64,000 nucleotides of DNA from Trinickia dinghuensis (GTDB taxonomy: Bacteria; Pseudomonadota; Gammaproteobacteria; Burkholderiales; Burkholderiaceae), in the NCBI RefSeq assembly GCF_003367175.1, contig NZ_QRGA01000004.1, positions 121,925 to 185,924 of the forward strand, written 5' to 3'. Made by a program: the position numbers and the translations under genes. The notes beneath the pieces were generated by a model that worked only from the letters and a program-made list of their open reading frames with translations, searched no databases and was not told the origin of the DNA. Shown here piece after piece: positions 26,967 to 39,294 of this stretch. Every line of letters starts with the position of its first letter. The stretch's first letter is position 1.

Positions 26967-26990
26967 GGAAAGTCTCCTTTGGTCGGTCAA

Positions 26991-27018
26991 ATGGCAATAG
27001 CAATAGCAATTGCAACGG
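26991..27018. repeat. Short GCAATA-type simple repeat
   Basis: ATGGCAATAGCAATAGCAAT and the following TGCAACGG form a degenerate hexamer repeat between aceB and the dehalogenase gene. A similar tract follows the LysR gene at 28868. Confidence 0.6.
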
Positions 27019-27069
27019 TTAGGGCGATGTCTTCGCGCGTTCGGGCTGTGGCGGGCGAATCCATGCGCA

Positions 27070-27828
27070 TCAATCCTTCTCGGTCAGCGCGAGCGTCTTC
27101 ACGAAGTCGACAAGGTCGGACATGCTCGTGCCGATGCCGCGCGGCTTCGATTCCAGCTCTTCGAGCGGCGCCCCCGCTCGATTGATCCAAAACGTCGTGT
27201 AGCCGAACCAGCCGGCGCCGGCCACGTCCCAGCCGTTCGACGAGACGAAGACGATTTCCCGCGCACTGGCGTCGAACGCGCGCGTACCGAGCGCGTAGGC
27301 CGAAGGGGCCGGTTTGTAGGCCCGGGCCGCGTGCACGGACAACACGTGATCGAATAGGTCGGCGATGCCGGCGCTCTTCACCGCGATATCGAGCATGCCG
27401 GGATTGCCGTTCGAGAGAATGCCGAGGCCGAGCGAGCGGCCGCTCGGCGCGGCGCCGTATTCGCGCAGTGCGCGCAAGGCCGGTGCCGTATCGGGAAAGG
27501 CCGACAGGCATGCGTACTGATCCATCAAGCGCTTTTCGCCGGCCGCGTCGAGCGGCAGGCGCAGACGGCGCGCGGCATGTCGCAGCGCGTCGAGCGTCAC
27601 GTCCCAGAACGGCTTGTAGTGCGAGCCGTTCTGATCGGCCAGCGTGCGCAATTGCGAGTATTCGATTTGTTTTAGCCGCCATAGCTGCGAGAGGGCGTCG
27701 CCTTGTCCGGGGAACAGCTGCTCGGCCGCCGCCACCACCGAGTGCACGTCGAACAACGTGCCGTAAGCGTCGAACAGCACGGCTTTCGGGAAACGTCGCA
27801 TTGAAGACGAGGACGAGGTTGTGGTCAT
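27070..27828 (-). CDS. Haloacid dehalogenase type II (HAD superfamily)
   Basis: This 252-residue HAD-fold hydrolase has motif [10 protein letters not shown] with the nucleophile Asp, the dehalogenase-type motif LSNGNPGML, a Lys in [12 protein letters not shown] and motif [12 protein letters not shown]. These are the marks of (S)-2-haloacid dehalogenases, which convert 2-haloacids to 2-hydroxyacids. A natural product such as glycolate could feed the glyoxylate shunt encoded on both sides, but that link is inference. It is divergent from a LysR gene and followed by aceB on the same strand. A short Thr/Ser run (MTTTSSSSS) opens the protein. Confidence 0.88.
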   Translation of the reverse strand: MTTTSSSSSMRRFPKAVLFDAYGTLFDVHSVVAAAEQLFPGQGDALSQLWRLKQIEYSQLRTLADQNGSHYKPFWDVTLDALRHAARRLRLPLDAAGEKRLMDQYACLSAFPDTAPALRALREYGAAPSGRSLGLGILSNGNPGMLDIAVKSAGIADLFDHVLSVHAARAYKPAPSAYALGTRAFDASAREIVFVSSNGWDVAGAGWFGYTTFWINRAGAPLEELESKPRGIGTSMSDLVDFVKTLALTEKD

Positions 27829-27921
27829 GGCCCAGCACTCCTGTACTTAAGGTCAGGAAGGTATTCTATTTGTGACTTGGACGTAGAAAAAGTCCGCAGG
27901 CGTCACTTTATCTTTGACTTT

Positions 27922-27936
27922 TTGATACATAATCAA
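27922..27936. promoter_or_regulatory. Candidate LysR-type binding palindrome
   Basis: TTGATACATAATCAA is a perfect inverted repeat (TTGAT-N5-ATCAA) of the T-N11-A type bound by LysR proteins. It lies in the divergent gap between the LysR and dehalogenase genes, 34 bases before the LysR start. CATAAT within it could serve as a -10 box. Confidence 0.5.
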
Positions 27937-27969
27937 CCGATCGATCGTTTTTGGAAGGGCTGTTTCTTC

Positions 27970-28872
27970 ATGTCGCGCTTCAAACAAATCGAAACGTTCG
28001 TGGCCGTGGCCGCGAAAGGCAGTCTTTCGGCTGCCGCCCAGGCGGAGGGCGTCGCGCCGGCCGTGATCGGCCGCCGGCTGGACGCGCTCGAGGAGCGGCT
28101 CGGCGTGAAGCTGCTCGTGCGCACGACGCGCAAGCTCACGCTGACGTTCGAGGGCTCCGCGTTTCTGGAGGACTGCCAGCGCATCGTGAACGACATGCAG
28201 AACGCCGAGGCCAGCGTGTCGGCCGGCGGGGTCAAGGCGAGCGGACACGTCCGGATCTCGGCGCCGGCCGGTTTCGGGCGCAAGCACGTGGCGCCCGTGA
28301 TTCCCGAGTTCGCGTTGGCCCACCCCGAGGTGTCGATCGCACTCGATTTGTCCGACCGCATGGTCGATCTCGTGAACGAGGGGTTCGACTGCGCCGTGCG
28401 CTTCGGCGAGCTGCCCGATTCGTCGCTCGTTTCGCTGCGCCTGGCCGAGAATCGCCGTGTGTGCGTAGCCGCGCCTGCGTATCTGGCGCGGCAGGGCACG
28501 CCGCAATCGCTCGCGGATCTCGCGCACCATAACTGCCTCGCGCTCGCCGCGGGCGTGAATCAGCAGCGCGGCTGGACGTTCGCGCAGGACGGCAAGACCG
28601 TCTCGATCAAAGTGTCGGGGACGCTCGAGTGTTCGGACGGGGCCGTCTTGCACGAGTGGTGCCTGGCGGGACACGGTCTGGCTTGGCGTTCTTCGTGGGA
28701 AGCGGGGGAGGACATCGCGGCGGGCCGGCTCGTGACGGTGCTCGATGCGTTTGCCGCACCGCCGATCGGCATTCATGCCGTGTTCCCGCAACGCAGGCAT
28801 CTGCCGTTGCGAGTGCGCTTGTTTCTCGATTTCCTCAAACATACCTATGAGCGTCCCGGGTACTGGCGATAG
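27970..28872 (+). CDS. LysR-family transcriptional regulator
   Basis: This 300-residue regulator has an N-terminal winged helix-turn-helix (residues 1-60; AAQAEGVAPAVIGRRLDALE) and the periplasmic-binding-like LysR effector domain from about residue 90. It is divergent from the haloacid dehalogenase gene, the usual layout for a LysR protein and its target. A perfect TTGAT-N5-ATCAA palindrome lies between them. The ATG at 27970 is the start because the longer frame from 27877 would read through that palindrome. The inducer is unknown. AceB or the dehalogenase are the likeliest targets. Confidence 0.9.
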   Translation: MSRFKQIETFVAVAAKGSLSAAAQAEGVAPAVIGRRLDALEERLGVKLLVRTTRKLTLTFEGSAFLEDCQRIVNDMQNAEASVSAGGVKASGHVRISAPAGFGRKHVAPVIPEFALAHPEVSIALDLSDRMVDLVNEGFDCAVRFGELPDSSLVSLRLAENRRVCVAAPAYLARQGTPQSLADLAHHNCLALAAGVNQQRGWTFAQDGKTVSIKVSGTLECSDGAVLHEWCLAGHGLAWRSSWEAGEDIAAGRLVTVLDAFAAPPIGIHAVFPQRRHLPLRVRLFLDFLKHTYERPGYWR

Positions 28873-28945
28873 GAATAGCGATAGCAATGGCGGTAACGGT
28901 GGCGATAGCAATCGCAATCCGCCGCAATCCTTCGCAATCGCACCT
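28868..28945. repeat. Degenerate GATAGCAAT/CGCAAT simple repeat
   Basis: Repeated GATAGCAAT, GGTAACGGT and CGCAAT words run from the end of the LysR gene for about 75 bases. The tract resembles the shorter one at 26991. No coding frame or regulatory role is visible. Confidence 0.6.
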
Positions 28946-29086
28946 CGTCACGACGCTTAGCGCGCCGGGCGCGCGGGTTTCCGATATGCGGAGTCACCCG
29001 AGGCGCGCCTGCCGGGCGATCGGCGCGGCACTACAATCGACTTGAACTTGCTCGCGCCGCGGGGCGCGATCGACAAGGGAGGCCAC

Positions 29087-29521
29087 ATGTTCAAGCACAT
29101 CCTGGTCCCGACCGACGGCTCCGATCTGTCGCAAAAGGCGATCGACGGCGCGATCGATCTCGCGCGGTCCGTCGGGGCCCGCATCACCGCTTACGCCTGC
29201 TTGCCGCAGTATCCGTACTCGCCGTTTTCGGAAATCATCGTCGAGCAGCCCGACGATTTTCAGCAGCGCAGCGAGCGCGAGGCCCGCGAACACTTGGGCG
29301 AGGTGGAAGCGGCCGCGCGCCGTGCCGGCGTGAGCTGCACGAGCCAAACGAGCGTGCATCCGTCGCCCTACCTCGGCATCATCGAAGCCGCGGAGAGCGG
29401 CGGGTGCGACGTCATCTTCATGGCGTCGCATGGGCGCAGAGGGCTCGGCAGCCTGCTGATCGGCAGCGAAACGCAGCGCGTCCTCACGCATACGAAAATT
29501 CCGGTGATCGTTTATCGCTGA
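29087..29521 (+). CDS. Universal stress protein, UspA family
   Basis: This 144-residue single-domain Usp protein opens MFKHILVPTDGSDLS, typical of the ATP-binding subgroup. It ends with the nucleotide-binding pattern ASHGRRGLGSLLIGSETQRV and the strand PVIVYR. Such proteins bind ATP and improve survival under stress. The ATG at 29087 has a strong AAGGGAGG site. It sits between a LysR gene and the convergent aceA gene and shares a terminator region with aceA. Confidence 0.93.
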   Translation: MFKHILVPTDGSDLSQKAIDGAIDLARSVGARITAYACLPQYPYSPFSEIIVEQPDDFQQRSEREAREHLGEVEAAARRAGVSCTSQTSVHPSPYLGIIEAAESGGCDVIFMASHGRRGLGSLLIGSETQRVLTHTKIPVIVYR

Positions 29522-29617
29522 ACGGACGGTGGCGGCCGCGTCGGGCTGAGGCGGCTCGATCGGCCGGCACGGCAGGCACGGCTTAGGCGGTGCGATGGGC
29601 ATGGCCGGTTAAACGTC

Positions 29618-29648
29618 GAGCCCCGCATGCGGCAAGCATGCGGGGCTC
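29618..29648. terminator. Bidirectional hairpin between uspA-like gene and aceA
   Basis: GAGCCCCGCATGC and GCATGCGGGGCTC form a perfect 13-bp stem around GGCAA, between two convergent genes. There is no clean T run on either side, only CCCCTTTT 13 bases later on the plus strand. It is likely to end or protect both transcripts. Confidence 0.65.
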
Positions 29649-29685
29649 GCGCTCTCCCTGGTCCCCTTTTCGCGAGTCCCGTCGT

Positions 29686-30993
<1,308 letters not shown>

Positions 30994-31064
30994 GGTGTGA
31001 CTCCTTGTTGCTTGAATGAGAGAAGGACGTGATCTTGCTTGTCGCAGCCTTCATTCGGTCGCGA

Positions 31065-31080
31065 ACTCTTATATAAGAGT
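31065..31080. promoter_or_regulatory. Perfect 16-bp palindrome upstream of aceA
   Basis: ACTCTTATATAAGAGT is fully self-complementary and lies 72 bases upstream of the aceA start. Its centre, TTATATAA, could double as a -10 region. Perfect short palindromes of this type are typical sites for dimeric GntR- or TetR-like regulators. The protein is unknown. Confidence 0.55.
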
Positions 31081-31292
31081 CTAGGCAAATCGGAGCAGAG
31101 GGAATAGGCGGATTCGAACGTTTCGAGAATGTATTTAATTCAATAAAATCAAATACATGATCACATTATTTCGTAATGAGAAAAGCCATTTTCCATGTCG
31201 CAACGTCTTGGGTTGTGCCACGCAGCACAGATTTTTACGACACAAAACATTTTTTCGTATCGTGAAAAAGGGGTTCGATTAAATTCAGACGT

Positions 31293-31320
31293 AAAAAAAC
31301 CGGCGCCAGGCACCGGTTTT
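31293..31320 (-). terminator. Rho-independent terminator of the DEAD-box helicase gene
   Basis: On the minus strand AACCGGTGCC pairs with GGCGCCGGTT and is followed by TTTTTT. It starts 31 bases past the helicase stop. Confidence 0.88.
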
Positions 31321-31351
31321 TAGCGTTGACGCGGTCGTGCGTCAGAACGGA

Positions 31352-33025
<1,674 letters not shown>

Positions 33026-33484
33026 GTGAATCCTAAGAAGACGTCTAATAAAAGGCGTCGGCGCCAATCGGCATTACCCAAGTCGTCGGATTCAGCATGC
33101 ATGAGCGCACGCGAGCAAATCGAAAAACGGGGGCAGCTCGCTAAGCAATGCGAGCTTTTCGTTAGAAGCTGTATCGGATACGGGACGCCGTTATGGCGTC
33201 GCCGTCAGCCTGGTATGAGACGGCCTGTGAGGGCCTAGGCGGAAGGGGACAGGTTCTAAACTGGATTGGAGCAAAACGCTACAACGCGCTGCACTCGCCA
33301 CGCATGAACTAATGTACGGGCCGGCGGGTGATGCGCAGACGGCAGTATAAGGGTTTTTGCTGCGGCGCGCCACTGCCATGGACTGCCATGGACAGCCGCA
33401 TTGCGAGCCGGCCCATCCGGATACGGGCGGGGCGGCCCCCGGCGAGCCGAACGTGGCCCCCGGGCCGGCATCGGGCTCGCGCGC
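33026..33484. other. 459-bp gap upstream of the helicase gene
   Basis: No convincing gene is present on either strand; the short open frames here lack ribosome sites and recognisable sequence. Visible structure includes the hairpin GACGCC-N5-GGCGTC (33184-33200) and a direct repeat CTGCCATGGA-CTGCCATGGA near 33374. The side next to 33025 would be the long leader of the helicase message. No clear promoter was found. Confidence 0.5.
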
Positions 33485-33754
33485 TCAGCTCGCGGTGCCG
33501 TTCTTCAGCGATTCGACCAGTTCGGTGTATTGCTGCTTCGCCACATCCTGTCCCGTGCCTTTGAGCGAGGCCCAGGCGTCGTACTTGTATTTGCCGACGA
33601 TATCGGCGAAGCCCGGCTTGTCGCCGTGCACGTCGCCTTCGGTGGCCTGCTTGAACAGGGCGTAAAGGCGCAGCAGCGTCATGTTGCCCGGCTTTTCCGA
33701 CAGGGCTTTGACGTCCACCTGAGCTTGCTCGAACTGCGCATCGACGTTGCTCAC
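33485..33754 (-). CDS. Acyl-CoA-binding protein
   Basis: This 89-residue protein is a member of the acyl-CoA-binding protein family, four-helix proteins that bind and buffer long-chain acyl-CoA esters. The ligand-binding signature LLRLYALFKQATEGDV and the Lys/Tyr segment GKYKYDAWASLKG are present. I prefer a GTG start at 33754 (SNVDAQFEQ follows), because GGGAGA sits at the right distance. An ATG five codons earlier (33769) would place that site inside the gene and has none of its own. It is divergent from tsaB. Confidence 0.9.
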   Translation of the reverse strand: MSNVDAQFEQAQVDVKALSEKPGNMTLLRLYALFKQATEGDVHGDKPGFADIVGKYKYDAWASLKGTGQDVAKQQYTELVESLKNGTAS

Positions 33755-33893
33755 GATTTTCTCTCCCATGCAAAAACGATAAGGCCGCCGATCATAGCAA
33801 GCGTTCCCGCCGGAAAGGTCGAGCAATGCTTCCAAACGCGGCCGCATCACGTGGGCGGCGGAGCGCCGCACTACCCGCATTACAATAGCGCCC

Positions 33894-34658
33894 ATGACAT
33901 CAACCGTGCTGCTTGCTCTCGATACGTCGACCGAATATTGCTCGGTCGCGCTGCTTTCCTCGGAGGCGCCTTCGGCTGCCTCGCAACCGGCGCCGCCGCG
34001 CATTTGGGCGCGCCATGAGTTGACGGGCGCCGTCTCCAGCACGCGCGTGCTGCCGGCCGTGCGCGAATTGTTCGACGAAGCCGGGCTGGCGCTCGGCGCG
34101 TGCAATGCCGTCGCGTTCGGTTCGGGTCCCGGCTCGTTCACGGGCTTGCGCACGGCAACGGGCGTCGCCCAAGGTCTCGCGTTCGGGCTGGCCGTTCCCG
34201 TCGTGCCGGTCAGCACGCTGCTCGTTTGCGCCGAAGGCGCGCGGCTGCGCGATCCTTCGATCGCGCGCGTGCTGGCCGTGCTCGACGCGCGCATGGACCA
34301 AGTGTATTGGGCCGACTACGCCTGGAATGCCGGCGCCGGCGAATGGGAGACGATGACACCGCCGTCGCTCGGCTCGCCGGAAGCGCTCGTCGCGCCCGAC
34401 GTGCCGTTCGCGCTCGCGGGCAATGCCGCGGACGCGTTCGGCGCTCGGCTGGCGGTTGCCGAGCGCGCTGCGGTGATCGATCGCGAGGCGCTGCCGGATG
34501 CGCGGCCGTTGGCGCTGGCGGCGCTGCGCGCTTATCGGGCGGGGCGCACGGTCGCGGCCGAGCACGCGGCGCCCGAGTACGTGCGAGACAAGGTCGCGCA
34601 GACGACGGCCGAGCGGCTTGCCGAGCGTGCGGCGCGCGGTGGGCAGGAGGCGCGATGA
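33894..34658 (+). CDS. tsaB: tRNA N6-threonylcarbamoyladenosine partner protein TsaB
   Basis: TsaB is an ASKHA-fold protein that pairs with TsaD and TsaE to make the t6A modification at position 37 of ANN-decoding tRNAs. The 254-residue product opens LLALDTSTEYCSVAL and carries the family segment FGSGPGSFTGLRTATGVAQG. The stop codon overlaps the rimI start as ATGA, so the two are translationally coupled, an order common in proteobacteria. It is the first gene of a four-gene operon running to 37001. Confidence 0.95.
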   Translation: MTSTVLLALDTSTEYCSVALLSSEAPSAASQPAPPRIWARHELTGAVSSTRVLPAVRELFDEAGLALGACNAVAFGSGPGSFTGLRTATGVAQGLAFGLAVPVVPVSTLLVCAEGARLRDPSIARVLAVLDARMDQVYWADYAWNAGAGEWETMTPPSLGSPEALVAPDVPFALAGNAADAFGARLAVAERAAVIDREALPDARPLALAALRAYRAGRTVAAEHAAPEYVRDKVAQTTAERLAERAARGGQEAR

Positions 34659-35137
34659 GCGGGGTGTTGTTGGCCGACCGCTATCTGTCGCCGATGACGG
34701 ACGCCGATCTCGACGAAGTCGCGGCGGTCGAGCACGAGGCTTACGAGTTTCCCTGGTCGCGCGGCAACTTCGAAGATTCGCTGCGCAACGGCTATTTCGG
34801 CATTTGCATGCGACACGTCACGGGCGTGCTCGTCGGCTATTGCGTGCTTATGCCCGTTGTCGACGAGATGCATCTGCTCAATCTGTGCGTGACCCCGCAA
34901 GCGCAGGGCACGGGCGCCGGTCTTGCCTTGCTGCGCGAGGCCGTGCGCGTGACGCGCGGCAAGCAGCTCGCCGGCCTGCTGCTCGAAGTGCGGCCGTCCA
35001 ACATCCGCGCATTGCGGCTTTACGAGCAGTTCGGATTCGCGACGATCGGCCGGCGCAAGAACTATTACCCGGCGCGGCGGCACGGCCGCGAAGACGCGCT
35101 CGTCATGCGCTACACGTTTTCGAAGGAGGGCGATTGA
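34655..35137 (+). CDS. rimI: Ribosomal protein S18 alanine N-acetyltransferase
   Basis: RimI acetylates the N-terminal alanine of ribosomal protein S18. The 160-residue GNAT protein shows EHEAYEFPWSRGNFEDSL near the start, MHLLNLCVTPQAQGTGAGLA (acetyl-CoA loop) and LEVRPSNIRALRLYEQFGF, all typical of RimI. It overlaps tsaB by four bases (ATGA) and its stop overlaps the next start by one base (TGATG). In many bacteria tsaB and rimI are likewise joined. Confidence 0.94.
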   Translation: MSGVLLADRYLSPMTDADLDEVAAVEHEAYEFPWSRGNFEDSLRNGYFGICMRHVTGVLVGYCVLMPVVDEMHLLNLCVTPQAQGTGAGLALLREAVRVTRGKQLAGLLLEVRPSNIRALRLYEQFGFATIGRRKNYYPARRHGREDALVMRYTFSKEGD

Positions 35138-36015
35138 TGCCGCTCGATGAAGCCGCGCTCGAGACACTGGGTCTCGGGACGCTGTGGGTGCGGCGCGGTG
35201 CGTCGATCGATCAACGTCCCACGCAGGATGAAGCACGGCAATCGGACCCGCTCGGGGCCTTGCCGGCCGCGGCGATCGAGCGGGCGCCGGAACCGGTGCC
35301 GGTGCCGGTGCCGAGCGAGCCATCGCCCATCGACGAGCCCGCCTGGGACGATCTCGCGTACGAGCCGCCCGCCATCCCCGTTCGCCGCGCCGAAGCGGCT
35401 GCATCGAGCGAAGGGCGCGACGTGGGCGACGTCGCCGCGCTCGACTGGGATGCACTCGAAGCGCGCGTCTCGGCATGCGAGCGCTGCCGGCTCTGCGAAA
35501 AGCGGACGAACACGGTATTCGGCGTCGGCGACCGCGCGGGCGATTGGATGCTGATCGGCGAGGGGCCGGGCGAAAACGAGGACAAGCAAGGCGAGCCGTT
35601 CGTCGGGCAGGCCGGCAAGCTGCTCGACAGCATGCTGCGCGCGCTTTCGCTCGCGCGCGGCGAGAACGTCTATATCGCCAACGTCGTCAAGTGCAGGCCG
35701 CCCGGCAATCGGAACCCCGAGCCCGACGAAGTCGCGCGCTGCGAGCCGTACTTGCAGCGCCAGGTCGCGCTCGTCAAACCCAAGCTCATCGTCGCGCTCG
35801 GGCGCGTGGCCGCACAGAGCCTGCTCAAGACCGATGCGAGCATTTCGTCGCTGCGGGGCCGCGTGCACCGCTACGAGGACGTGCCCGTGATCGTGACCTA
35901 CCACCCCGCGTACTTGCTGCGCAGCTTGCCGGACAAGGCGAAGGCATGGGTCGATCTGTGCCTTGCCTTCGACACCTACCGCCAAGCGCTTGCCGAAGAA
36001 CAGGCGCCGCAATGA
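35137..36015 (+). CDS. Family 4 uracil-DNA glycosylase (4Fe-4S)
   Basis: This 292-residue enzyme removes uracil from DNA. The catalytic domain (about 110-285) has the [4Fe-4S] cysteines of the family (ACERCRLC, then VVKCRPPGNRNPEPDEVARC), the motif GEGPGENEDKQGEPFVGQAG and the C-terminal HPAYLLR. The first hundred residues are a Pro/Glu-rich linker of unknown role, longer than in many family 4 enzymes. The start overlaps the rimI stop by one base and the end overlaps the DUF1853 gene by four, so it is translated with them. Confidence 0.93.
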   Translation: MPLDEAALETLGLGTLWVRRGASIDQRPTQDEARQSDPLGALPAAAIERAPEPVPVPVPSEPSPIDEPAWDDLAYEPPAIPVRRAEAAASSEGRDVGDVAALDWDALEARVSACERCRLCEKRTNTVFGVGDRAGDWMLIGEGPGENEDKQGEPFVGQAGKLLDSMLRALSLARGENVYIANVVKCRPPGNRNPEPDEVARCEPYLQRQVALVKPKLIVALGRVAAQSLLKTDASISSLRGRVHRYEDVPVIVTYHPAYLLRSLPDKAKAWVDLCLAFDTYRQALAEEQAPQ

Positions 36016-37001
36016 GCGCGCTCGAGCCGGCCGTCGAACCCGCCGCCGTGCTCGAGGCGCTGCAAGACACGCTATCGGATCCCGTCGTTCGAGATCTGGC
36101 CTGGCTGCTCGGAAGCCGGCCGTTGCTGCGGGGGCATCCCCCCGCGGGCGAACTCGCCGCCGTGTTCGAGACGGCGCACGAGATGGCCGCCACCGTCGAC
36201 TGGCTGCTCGCGCTCGAGCGTGATCCGAGCGATCTGCGGCAAGCGCTCGCGGTCCCGCGGATCGTGCGGCTGGGCCGCTACGCCGAGTGTTTGCTCGGCT
36301 ATTTCCTGGAGCATGGCCCGGCGTGCCGGCTCGTGGCGGCGAACGTGGCGCTTCGCTTGGCCGGACGCACGATCGGCGAGTGCGATTTTCTTATGGAAAC
36401 CGCGAGCGGGCACCGTCTCCACTGGGAGCTGGCCGTCAAATGCTATCTGCACGCGGGTGGCGAGCGCGCCGAGTTGGCCGATTATGTCGGCCCCAATCTG
36501 CAGGATCGATTCGACCTGAAACTGGCGCATCTGCTGGGGCATCAGTTGCCGCTGTCGGCGCGCGAGGAGTTCGCGGCGTTGGGGCATGCCGGCCCCTGGC
36601 AGCCGCAGATGTTCGTCAAGGGTTGGCTGTTCTACCGATGGGGTGAAACGCCGCCCGTTGCGCCGGCCCTAGATCCTGCGCACCATCGCGGCTTTTGGGT
36701 GACCCGCGGCGACTGGCCGGCGTTTTGCGCGCGCCGCCCCGCGGCTCGCTGGGTCGTGCTGCCGCGCTTGGCATGGCTCGCGCCGCGGCCTGCCGTTGCC
36801 GACGAGGCTGTCGATGCGGCGGGGTTGTCGACGGTCGGCGCATTGGGCGAGCGGCTGGCGCAGCACACCGGCCCGACGATGGTCGCGGCGTTCGAGCGCG
36901 AACCTGCGGGGCTCGGGCGCTGGCGTGAAACGGAGCGGGGATTTCTCGTGCCCGACGAGTGGCCGGACGAGGCGCGCGCCTACGCGTTGGGAGACGCTTG
37001 A
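36012..37001 (+). CDS. DUF1853 family protein of unknown function
   Basis: This cytoplasmic protein of 329 residues matches the uncharacterised DUF1853 family: it has the opening VVRDLAWLLGSRPLL, a central LHWELAVKCYLH and FVKGWLFYRWGETP. The central segment, with its E-x-K spacing after an acidic residue (GECDFLM), is reminiscent of PD-(D/E)XK nuclease folds; I offer that as a hypothesis only. It overlaps the uracil-DNA glycosylase gene by four bases (ATGA). That tight coupling would suit a DNA-metabolism role. It is the last gene of the operon. Confidence 0.82.
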   Translation: MSALEPAVEPAAVLEALQDTLSDPVVRDLAWLLGSRPLLRGHPPAGELAAVFETAHEMAATVDWLLALERDPSDLRQALAVPRIVRLGRYAECLLGYFLEHGPACRLVAANVALRLAGRTIGECDFLMETASGHRLHWELAVKCYLHAGGERAELADYVGPNLQDRFDLKLAHLLGHQLPLSAREEFAALGHAGPWQPQMFVKGWLFYRWGETPPVAPALDPAHHRGFWVTRGDWPAFCARRPAARWVVLPRLAWLAPRPAVADEAVDAAGLSTVGALGERLAQHTGPTMVAAFEREPAGLGRWRETERGFLVPDEWPDEARAYALGDA

Positions 37002-37089
37002 TCGGTTGCCCGGCGGAGGTCGCCCTTGATCGAGGCCGAGCACGGACGATCTTGCTCGGCGCGGCTGTGCCGCCGAGCTTTGCCGTTCG

Positions 37090-37899
<810 letters not shown>

Positions 37900-37924
37900 G
37901 GCGGGTGGTGTGACGAACGAGAAA

Positions 37925-37969
37925 AGCCTAACGAGCCTAACGAGCCTAACAAGTCCAACAAGCCTGATA
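37925..37969. repeat. Five 9-bp repeats between lplT and thiD
   Basis: AGCCTAACG, AGCCTAACG, AGCCTAACA, AGTCCAACA and AGCCTGATA follow each other without gaps in the leader of thiD. The first two are identical and the rest decay. Such short direct repeats can vary in number by slippage and so alter spacing or message structure. Confidence 0.8.
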
Positions 37970-37986
37970 AGCGTGTCGGCGCGCCG

Positions 37987-39294
37987 TCAATGTTTCACTT
38001 CGCCGATCAGCGCAACCGAATCGAACGCGCGCTGATTGGCCTGGTGGCGGCGCATGACGACCCACATCATGAGGCAGACGAACGTGCCGAACAAGACGAT
38101 GACGACCGATACCGGCACGTCGAGCCAGACGAGCACGGCGTACAGACACAGCATGACGAGCACCGACAGGTTCTCGTTGAAATTCTGCACGGCGATCGAA
38201 TGGCCGGCCGACAGCAGAACGTGGCCGCGATGCTGCAGGAGCGCGTTCATCGGCACGACGAAAAACCCCGAGAGCGAGCCGACGAACATCAGGAACAGGT
38301 AGGCGATGATGAGATAGCCGGCCACGTGCACGTGGCCGAAGTAAAAGCCCCAGTTCGGCGGCACGACGTGACGGCTATAGAACGCCATGGCCGTCACCGC
38401 GAGGCCCATCACGATGCCGACCGGCAGCACCGACAGCGATTTCTTCAGCGGCACGCGCGCCGCCGCGAGCACCGCGCCGCCGGCCACGCCGACGGCCACG
38501 ATCGCCTGCAGGATCGCGCCCTCCGACAGCGACATGCCGAGCGACACCTCGGCCCATTTGAGGACGATGAACTGCAGCGTGGCGCCGGCGCCCCAGAACA
38601 GCGTCGTGACGGCCAGCGAAATTTGACCGAGCTTGTCATGCCACAGCGTCAGGAAGCAATCGGCGAAATCGGTGATGAGCTTGATCGGTCCGCGCTCCTG
38701 TTTCGGGTAGCGCGCGCCCGTATCCGGAATGCTCAGATTGAAGATGGCGGCCGTGACGTAGATGCCCATGATCACGAGCATCGCCGCTTCGGCCGGGGTG
38801 CCGACGAACGGCACGTGATGCTTGAGGATGTGCACGGCGATATGCGGGCTGATCAGCGCGCCGCCGAGCACCGTGCCGAGAATGATCGACGCGACCGTGG
38901 TGCCCTCGATCCAGCCGTTGGCCGCGACGAGCCGCTCGGGCGGCAGCAGTTCCGTCAGGATGCCGTACTTGGCGGGAGAATAGGCGGCGGCGCCGAAACC
39001 GACCACGCCGTAGGCGGCGAGCGGGTGTGCCCCGACCATCATGAAGCAGCAGCCGACGATCTTGATCGTATTCGTCGCGAACATGACCCGCCCCTTGGGC
39101 CGCGAATCGGCGAACGCGCCGACGAACGGGGCGAGCACGACGTACGACAGGACGAAGAACAGCTTGAGCAGCGGTGTCATCCAGTTCGGTGCATGGAGGT
39201 CTTTGAGCAGTGCAATGGCGGCAATCAGAAGGGCGCTATCGGCCAGCGACGAGAAAAACTGCGCGGCCATGATGGAGTAAAAACCTTTTTTCAT
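37987..39294 (-). CDS. lplT: Lysophospholipid transporter LplT (MFS)
   Basis: LplT flips lysophospholipids across the inner membrane for re-acylation. The 435-residue protein has about twelve membrane segments and the family opening [20 protein letters not shown], plus [20 protein letters not shown] and NGWIEGTTV. In E. coli lplT is followed by aas, the acyltransferase. Here no aas gene follows, since thiD is next, so re-acylation must be encoded elsewhere. It is divergent from alr. Confidence 0.93.
   Translation of the reverse strand: MKKGFYSIMAAQFFSSLADSALLIAAIALLKDLHAPNWMTPLLKLFFVLSYVVLAPFVGAFADSRPKGRVMFATNTIKIVGCCFMMVGAHPLAAYGVVGFGAAAYSPAKYGILTELLPPERLVAANGWIEGTTVASIILGTVLGGALISPHIAVHILKHHVPFVGTPAEAAMLVIMGIYVTAAIFNLSIPDTGARYPKQERGPIKLITDFADCFLTLWHDKLGQISLAVTTLFWGAGATLQFIVLKWAEVSLGMSLSEGAILQAIVAVGVAGGAVLAAARVPLKKSLSVLPVGIVMGLAVTAMAFYSRHVVPPNWGFYFGHVHVAGYLIIAYLFLMFVGSLSGFFVVPMNALLQHRGHVLLSAGHSIAVQNFNENLSVLVMLCLYAVLVWLDVPVSVVIVLFGTFVCLMMWVVMRRHQANQRAFDSVALIGEVKH

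Larger units (their letters stand above)
30994..31351. other. 358-bp AT-rich control region between aceA and the helicase gene
   Basis: There is no gene here. It contains the aceA leader, the 16-bp palindrome (31065-31080), an AT-rich stretch with the imperfect inverted repeat GTATTT...AAATAC (31131-31156), and the helicase terminator (31293-31320). The marked AT content contrasts with the flanks and fits a regulated aceA promoter, although no clear -35 box is visible. Confidence 0.6.

Noticed and set aside
25641..27185. A 514-residue plus-strand frame opposite aceB
   Set aside because: It is antisense to malate synthase, rich in Arg, Val and His, and has no recognisable family. aceB has motifs and an excellent ribosome site.
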